Source: Flammulina velutipes
Lineage: Eukaryota; Basidiomycota; Agaricomycetes; Agaricales; Physalacriaceae
Direction: 5' to 3'
Assembly: GCA_011800155.1 (NCBI GenBank)
Contig: CM022371.1
Coordinates: forward strand, 124,001-188,000
Length of the DNA stretch: 64,000 nt
The translations under genes and the position numbers were made by a program. Below are positions 57,689 through 64,000 of the stretch, piece after piece. The notes below the pieces were generated by a model, which saw only the letters and a program-made list of their open reading frames with translations, made no database searches and was not told the DNA's origin. The stretch's first letter is position 1, and every line of letters starts with the position of its first letter.

Positions 57689-58056
57689 TAGAGACCTCAA
57701 CGAGTTACCCGCGGGTGCACCCCCGGATCCCTGCATGGGTACCCATGGTCACCGGCCACTGCCCCTGCACCCTTGGCCGGACCCTCCACTTTTGACCCGC
57801 GGATCCGGAGGATCCGGGTTTTTTGAGACTCGACCCATGGGTACCCATGAAAATAGGCTTATATAGGCTTAATTAGGCAAGGATCCATGGGTACCCGTGG
57901 TGGGTACCCATGCATTTTACATAAATTCTGTCCCCGCACCCTTGCCGGACCCGGACCCTTTGACCCGCGGATCCAACGGGTCCGAGTCCGGGGGTCCCGG
58001 GCCGACGGATCTACCCGTGGGTACCCATCTGGACTCGGACCTCCATGAGGTCTCTA
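57689..58056. mobile_element. 368-bp hAT-like TIR element, GC-rich
   Basis: TIRs TAGAGACCTCA and TGAGGTCTCTA, with 8-bp duplication GTCTGAGG at 57681-57688 and 58057-58064. The interior is full of GGGTACCCATG and GGATCCG palindromic words and is non-coding. It separates V-D-A-S-D from Y-A-T-G-G in the RT/RNase H junction of the Gypsy pol; removing element plus one duplication restores the frame. Confidence 0.85.
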
Positions 58057-59587
58057 GTCTGAGGCATCTACTTCAACACGATATGGCTTTTCAGCATCGG
58101 GCATGATAAGGACAGGAGACGAGGTGAACGCATCTTTGAGGGCCTCGAAGGCCGTTTGACATTCCGGAGACCATACCCAAGGTTGATCCTTCTTGGTGAG
58201 ATCGAACAGTGGTCGTGCCAACTTGGAGAATCCTTCGATGAACCGTCGATAGAAGTTGCCAAAACCCAAAAAGGACTGCACGTCCTTCACGTGCCGTGGG
58301 GTTGGCCACTGAACTTCGCCGGCGACTTTGACTAGGTCCATGCGGAGAGCGTTGTGAGAGATGATGAGACCTAGGAATTCGATGGACTCAGCTTCGAATA
58401 CACATTTCTCCGGCTTAGCATAAAGATCATGGTCTCGAAGTCGTTTGAGGACCTGACGTACGAGCTCGCGGTGTTCTTCCAGAGTTTCGGTGAAGATCAG
58501 GATATCGTCCATGTAGACGACAACTTTTCCGGAGTCGATAAGATCCTTGAGAATGGTATTCATCATTGCTTGAAACGTGGCGGGGGAATTCATAAGACCA
58601 AAGAACATCACCAGGGGTTCAAACAGGCCACAGTTTGTTTTGAACGCGCCTTTCCACTCGTCTCCCTCCTTTATCCGAACATTATTGTAGCCCCAACATA
58701 GGTCGATCTTGGAGAAGACTTTGGCGCCTTTCAGCTTGTCGATAAGCTCAGGAATGAGCGGCAGCGGGTACTCGTTCTTGACGGTGCCTTTGTTCAGGTC
58801 GCGATAATCCTGTACAGGGCGTAGCTTTCCATTCTTTTTCTTAACAAAGAAGAACGGACTTGCTATTGGGGACTTAGATGGGCGAATATAGCCCTTGGCC
58901 AGGTTTTCGTCGAGAAAGGCGTCGAGTTCCTTCTGTTCTGCAGGCGACAATGGATACATCTTGCAGGGTTTCGGTTCGAAGCCTGGTTTCAGGTCTATGG
59001 CGTGGTCCCAAGGACTGAGGCGTTCTGAAGTGGTTTTGTCGAACACCGTGAGATAGGCATGATAAGGGAAGGGAATGCATTCAGCGAGTGGTCGAGTGTC
59101 GGCTGGCTTTTGGCTAGTCTCAGCAAGCTCTTGGGCTCTGGTAAAACTAGCGCGAACGTGAACGAAAGGACCGTCTGAAGAATGTGGATCGCGCACTGGG
59201 CGGGGATAATCATCCCAGAATAACTCTTCAAATACTTCCTCCTCCCACTCTCTAGGGACTTCTTCTTCATCGTCGTCGTTCTCTGTGAAGAGGACGACAG
59301 GAATTTGTACTCAGGTAAATGCGCGTACTACGCGTCGGCGTCCAGCGACTCGGTGAACAGGTACAGGTTTGAGATTACCCTCTCGATCCTTCCACTGGAC
59401 CTGGTAGTCTTGGTGGTGAGCGCGAGGGTCATGCGGGGTTCGGGTCTGGTTAACGAGTGCAGGTGTGCGTTTAGCATGAGCACGTACATCGGTCACCGGT
59501 GGGTTTTTAAGGGTGCAGGTATCGGGGCATCGAGTGAAGTCAACACGAGTGCCGGCCCAGTCGATCTCGGGGTTGTGTTCCATCAGG

Positions 59588-61580
59588 AAAGGCCTATATA
59601 TCTTATGTTAGCTATAGATAACTTAAAGCTCATAAGGCTAAAAGTTGGTCAAAGCTACTTAGGACAAGGTTCACCACTTAGCTTAACGTAAGTTGAGTAT
59701 AGTAATATGCAAATCTACTTAAGTTATCTCAAGTCATTAGTCATGGTGAACCTTGTCTCTGGCTATCTCTGAAATACCTTAAGAACAACTTTGTAATAAC
59801 TCGTGATTGTCTAGATAATGTTTTAAATAGACTTTAAGAAACTTTCTAAGAGAGTTAAAAGATTCAAATAGTTTCAAAAGATTGCAAAAAGAATATAATA
59901 TTCATCATACTATCAACTAACAAGTACATAATACTACAATCAATACAATAGTAATAGTTTCAAGAAATATCTAAAAGTATCAAGTTAGTCAAGAATCCAA
60001 GAGAAAAGTACAATACACATACCAGAACATTGAACACAGTCAAAAGAGAGCACCCTTAAACAAGAGACAATGATTAGCAAGTATAAGAACAGAAGAAGCA
60101 AGTCCACATACCAAGAGAACATCCAAGACTTGAAGATTTAAAGAGAAAACATGAAGGAAGGAGGCCAAGAGAGGAATGATGGGATCAGAGCTCAGCTCTG
60201 GTTTAAATACCAACATGAAGTCACATGACTAGGGTTTAAAAGTTAGGTTAGTCCAACTGGTTAAAATCTGTAACTCAACCTAACTTAACTGCTATCTAAC
60301 TGTTCGGAATTTTAACTAGTTAGAAATTGTAACTAGTTAAGGTTAGCAGTTAGACCTTTTCCTGAAAAAGTAACTAACTGGCAAATGACTGGTTATAACT
60401 GGTTATAACCTTTTGGGGTTATGACTGACTATAACTGAGTTAAAACAGGTTAAATAAGTCATAAATTATGATTTTCAATCTAATTTGATTAAGATTCAGT
60501 AGTTTTAGAATATTTCTAGCTAGCAATACTAATATATGATGATATACAAGACAATAACTAACTGATACTTTACTGCTATGAACTAATCTTATACATTACA
60601 CTTACTTTGCTTCATATTTGACTAAAATAACTGTTCCCTCAGTAACTGGTTAGAATTTACGACTAGTTAAGGTTAGAGGTTAGAGCAAATCTGAACTTTT
60701 GACTAACTAGTTAAGGTTAGGTTAGAGCAAAAAGTGGGTCTATAACCCGACTCGACCTAACTTTTAAACCCTACACATGACCAGGGCATAGGGTTTGGGT
60801 CCGGAGGTCCGGACCTAAATTGTCTGCCTGTTGGACTTGATCAATTCTTGATTCTTAATTTATAACTGTTCACTCAATAACTCTATGGGACTTGAATGAA
60901 AGGTAGTAGACCTGTATATGGTTGGAAAGCGTTTAATTAGGGCTACAAGACGAGTCTATAATCGTGGAAAAATAAGAGGTGCAGCTTCAGCCATAAATCA
61001 TTCAATCAATTCTCTGTTTCTTGTGTTCAAGCAATAGCACTACTATACTTGACTGGAAGATATAAGTATTATATACTGTCAGAAAGTGTACAATTAGGGC
61101 TACAAAACGCTTATGTAATCATGGGAATTGCAGACACGCACCCCAAGTTATAGCTAAAATACTAATTTGACTCGGATTTCTTAGAGACCTCGTTATCATA
61201 ATCATGTTTCTGAGTTATTCTAATACAAGCTTTGCATACAGTTTATTAAAGGCATATAAAGATAACTCAAGATGATATCAGTCAGCTTGAAGACAGCTCA
61301 AGTTAGTGCATATATCAGCTCTACCTATGAATAACTTAAGTAACCTACAGATACATATGATAACATAATTGTCTTGGGATAACTTGATACAACTTTAGAC
61401 AAGATATATATATATTATATCTTAGCTTGCCTGAAGTTATCTCTATAGAACTTGCAGTTATATTAAGACAGTTGTTAGAATACGAATATTCACAGGTAAC
61501 TTTTTCACTTGAACAGATTTAAGTTACATAGTTTGAAAATATTTAACTTAAGTTAACCAAAGATTATAAGGCCTTTCCAG
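59588..61580. mobile_element. AT-rich segment with short inverted ends, possible ~2-kb element
   Basis: GGAAAGGCCTATATATC at the left faces GATTATAAGGCCTTTCC at the right. It truncates the Gypsy pol on one side. Inside are TAACTTAAGT-type repeats and a local inverted pair (ACAAGGTTCACCA / TGGTGAACCTTGT, about 59670-59756). No target duplication was found and no frame is supported. Confidence 0.35.
60230..60773. mobile_element. hAT-like TIR element, family A copy 2
   Basis: TAGGGTTTAAAAG...CTTTTAAACCCTA, 544 bp, nearly identical to 31879-32417. Perfect 8-bp duplication CACATGAC at 60222-60229 and 60774-60781. Confidence 0.9.
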
Positions 61581-61599
61581 ATGAAGAGAAAGCTAGAGC

Positions 61600-62485
61600 T
61601 GGTGTGAGAGCATGCAGCATACTTGGATAAAAAGCTATATGTTTTAACTACTTGGCTCGAGGATCAGAATAGAGCTGTACATGCAGTTCAGTCTCTCAAC
61701 AAGCAGCCAAAGCAGAGGCTCCTTGCCTACTCAGCAGCTCTAGTGCAGGCTTGCCGGGCTCAGACAGGACCATTTCAGCTGTGCTACAAAGGAATCTACT
61801 CTAGAGAGTCCTAGAAGATTGTGTGGCTGATGGTATTGTTAGGATGCTCGCAGAATAAGATTGAAAGACTTATCCAAAAGTTCACGCAGATTCTCGGTGT
61901 TCATATCGATTGCCAAATGAGCCGTCGCATAGTGAGATGTGCCATCTTAGAAGATGGTGTTACAAGTGATCTACAGATGGGTTACAAGATGACATTAGCA
62001 CAAAGTATGAGTTCTTACGTTGTCTGACATTCAGCTAATCATCCCATTAGACTTGACTATCAGCCAGGACAGCACATCAAACTGACATATCAACTATGAG
62101 GCAAAACATATCAATATGCGTGTTCCCAACTGTGTTTCCCAATTACGTGGCAGGAGAAAAAACTCTTACAGAAACGTTAAAGCACAAGAGTTGCCTCCTT
62201 GGTGTTGACTCTACTGTCGACCACTTGAGCAATGGATCAGTCATGTCTTGGGAGATGAAGATCCACCAATCTGCAGATCTCCTATCCCGCAGTCCTCTCA
62301 GAAAGCAAGCAGGATGTCACAGTTTGGACATGTTTCTGATGTGGCAACAAGCTTCTTGTTTAAACAAGAAGCTTGTTGCACAAACTCTATACGACAAGAA
62401 GAAGAGTGCCGCGCTTTGTGATCTTGGAGTTACTGCAGCGATAGAACAGAATGCGGCTGATATCATCAAGGTGGCTGAGCAGTGA
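61600..62485 (+). pseudogene. relic of a multicopy basidiomycete protein of unknown function
   Basis: Frames 61623-61814, 61821-62027 and 62096-62485 follow one another, separated by stops. They read SAALVQACRAQTGPFQLCYK, KIERLIQKFTQILGVHIDCQ followed by MSRRIVRCAILEDG, then HKSCLLGVDSTVDHLSNGSV and LSRSPLRKQAGCHSLDMFLM. The order (SAALVQA..., a conserved MSRRTV-like block, then a LGVDST block) is one I recall from repeated Agaricomycete proteins that travel with repeats. The stops between frames mark it as dead. No catalytic motif can be named. Confidence 0.45.
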
Positions 62486-62629
62486 TGAGATAAGAAGATC
62501 ACAGATGCTGGAGGATTAGAAGGATGGTCTACACTGTCTCCAGAAGAGAAAAATAGTGCGTGACCTGGTGACGATAGAAGTGATGTACCAGCATCTTAAT
62601 CTAGAAGAATTCAATAAACTGGATGCAAG

Positions 62630-63356
62630 TAGGCCTTTAAGATCCGGTCCTATGGACTGCCAAACGACTACCAACTGGACTGGACTGCAAAAAGACCACT
62701 AAGAAAAAAAGACTGTTTCGAAAAAAGACTGGTCCCAGTTGGCAGTCCTGAGGTTGGATGAGAATATTTAGGACTGTCAAAAGACCAGTGTGACTAGTCG
62801 TGGACCGGTCCATAGTAAAACAGACTACCAAAGGGTGTTCAGACAGATTTTAGCTAGTTTAGAGTACAAAAACATATATTTCAGCTCATATATCAAGTTG
62901 AATTGAATAATCACAATGTTTATCCTCTCAAATGAACACTTGAATACATAATAGTGAGTTGAAATTTTGACAATAACATAGTAGCCTATATATTGCATAA
63001 AGTTCCTATATATAACAAGACACTGTGGTCTAGTGGTTAGAACTTAGAACATCTCAATTTCATCTACATTAGGTGAGGGATTGAGTTCAATCCTTACTAG
63101 ATGTACATTTTTGTGCGCGTGACTCGACCTTGGGACACACTGTGCAACAGTTGGACCAGTTGGACTGCAGTCCGGACCAGCCCCTAGTTCAACCAGTCAA
63201 ACTAGAAAGACCAGACTGCAGTCACGACAGTCTCATTAAAATACCAGTCCTGGTTAATGGTCCTTCCAAAAAGAAGAAAACCAAGGACCACCCTGGTTGG
63301 CGGTCCTTGAAAAAAACATGAAAAAGACCGGATCGAGACTGAACCTTAAAGCCCTA
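62630..63356 (+). mobile_element. hAT-like TIR element with tRNA-like core, copy 3 (diverged)
   Basis: TAGGCCTTTAAGATCCGG at the left and GAACCTTAAAGCCCTA at the right, same internal order as copies 1 and 2 with many transitions. It is an older copy. No clear duplication flanks it. Confidence 0.8.
63019..63103 (+). ncRNA. tRNA-like sequence inside TIR element copy 3
   Basis: Keeps TGGTCTAGTGGTTAGAAC and GAGTTCAATCC despite divergence elsewhere in the element, with a small insertion (TTAGAA) between them. Followed by a T5 run. Confidence 0.5.
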
Positions 63357-64000
63357 TCTATTTTTCACACAGATTCAGTCGACAAAAAAGGTAGAACACA
63401 AGTGGCGCAATCATATAAAAGATGTGTACTGGCAGGTTGGAAAATATGTATGTACTAGCTGTGGATGAGTGTATTCCAGGCGGTCGTTGATCACTGTGCT
63501 GTAGAATATAAACACGTATCAGTTGGCTTCCAGTAAGATTTCGACTATGACACACCAAATCTGAGGCTGACTCACTGTTCAGCTCCCTAAGGAGCATACC
63601 AGGGATAAAAGCATGACACTCAGGAAGATGGCCATTGGCCGAGGGCAACGAAAAAGCTGAGTGCGATGTTGATGCTGTCGACAATGTGGACAGCGTAGAT
63701 GATGGTGGTAGGTAATCAAGCTCATGGTGATCTGCCGCTTGGATGAGCGAAGCTTGAATCTGTAGATGCATTACAAATGCACCAACACACCTTATTTTGA
63801 TAATAGGCCTCAACTTTCATGATTGCATTTGAAGTGCACATTATCCATTCTGAGCAAATGTGTTCAGGATGCAAATAATGTGCAAAATAATGGTACTGTG
63901 AACACCCCCAATATTTCACTTTTCCAGTGTACATAGCTCCTGCCAATGAAATGTAAATAAGGTGTATTGAATGGCTACTGTGAACACCCCTATTCTCACT
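63357..64000 (-). other. minus-strand frames, unassigned
   Basis: Frames 63813-63358 and 63946-63722 overlap. They include SSTLSTLSTASTSHSAFSLP and MAGAMYTGKVKYWGCSQYHY. Serine-rich composition and a possible intron hint at coding, but no family was recognised and the locus runs off the window. Confidence 0.25.

Larger units (their letters stand above)
54811..59583 (-). mobile_element. Ty3/Gypsy chromovirus pol, 5'-truncated, twice interrupted
   Basis: In pol order on the minus strand: a protease-RT linker (HNPEIDWAGTRVDFTRCPDT) with one TGA at 59311-59313; reverse transcriptase with VVYMDDILIF and GLMNSPATFQAMMN; RNase H with NYDIHDKELLAIIHALEAWR; integrase with HHDLVGPGHPGRF, CATCQLTK, TTDFITDLP, ISDRGPQFAS and GETERFNQELEQF (DDE set); GPY/F-type RHGPFEITDVLGPVTYRLKL; and a chromodomain split in two, GVQYL / VKWLDYSESENTWEP, ending at 54811. 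The elements at 57689-58056 and 55167-55883 interrupt it. gag and most of the protease are absent upstream of 59583. The copy is defective but young enough that, apart from the insertions and one stop, the frame is open. Confidence 0.9.

Noticed and set aside
1..64000. CRISPR arrays, rRNA genes, bacterial operons
   Set aside because: No regularly spaced direct repeats or rRNA-like segments were seen; the intron-rich coding pattern is fungal.

Overview
The window looks like a stretch of an agaricomycete (mushroom-type basidiomycete) genome. Coding exons are split by many 45-60 nt introns with GT-AG, and occasionally GC-AG, borders. The recognisable proteins belong to families expanded in Agaricomycetes: HNH_2 nuclease-like proteins, DUF6535, DUF6589, a RecQ-like helicase, GH114 and an S8 minor extracellular protease. 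No ribosomal RNA, CRISPR array or bacterial-style operon is visible. I cannot name the species.

The left half (1-31 kb) is gene-dense. It begins with a broken GH114 relic and a decayed coiled-coil gene. Then comes a cluster of four HNH-domain genes (3.5-10.8 kb): two keep the H...N...H pattern and two have lost both histidines. An intact secreted GH114 enzyme, a second fragment of the coiled-coil locus, a ~1,000-residue DUF6535 membrane protein and a third copy of the coiled-coil locus follow. A secreted subtilisin-like protease (19.8-23.6 kb) carries its catalytic Asp in an 11-nt exon and has unusual residues at two active-site positions. After a decayed leucine-rich locus come small unknown genes and an intact PBDC1 homologue (30.1-30.8 kb), a housekeeping gene acting on eEF1A.

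The middle (31.9-38.5 kb) holds a DUF6589 gene and a RecQ-like helicase gene that converge tail to tail. Both are broken by terminal-inverted-repeat (TIR) elements. The helicase has lost its DEAD/DEAH region exactly where an element sits.

The right part (38.5-64 kb) is mostly AT-rich repeats: small TIR elements nested in one another, many fragments of one repeat family (42-52 kb), and a Ty3/Gypsy chromovirus pol on the minus strand (54.4-59.6 kb). The pol is interrupted twice, each time by a TIR element flanked by a perfect 8-bp target duplication, as in hAT transposons.

The most unusual signal is a family of ~717-bp hAT-like TIR elements (37459-38175, 55167-55883, 62630-63356, and a sister family at 32547-33261). 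Each carries, near its centre, a tRNA-like sequence with box A- and box B-like motifs followed by a T-run. This suggests a DNA-transposon-mobilised element with an internal RNA polymerase III promoter. Two copies are almost identical, so movement was recent.
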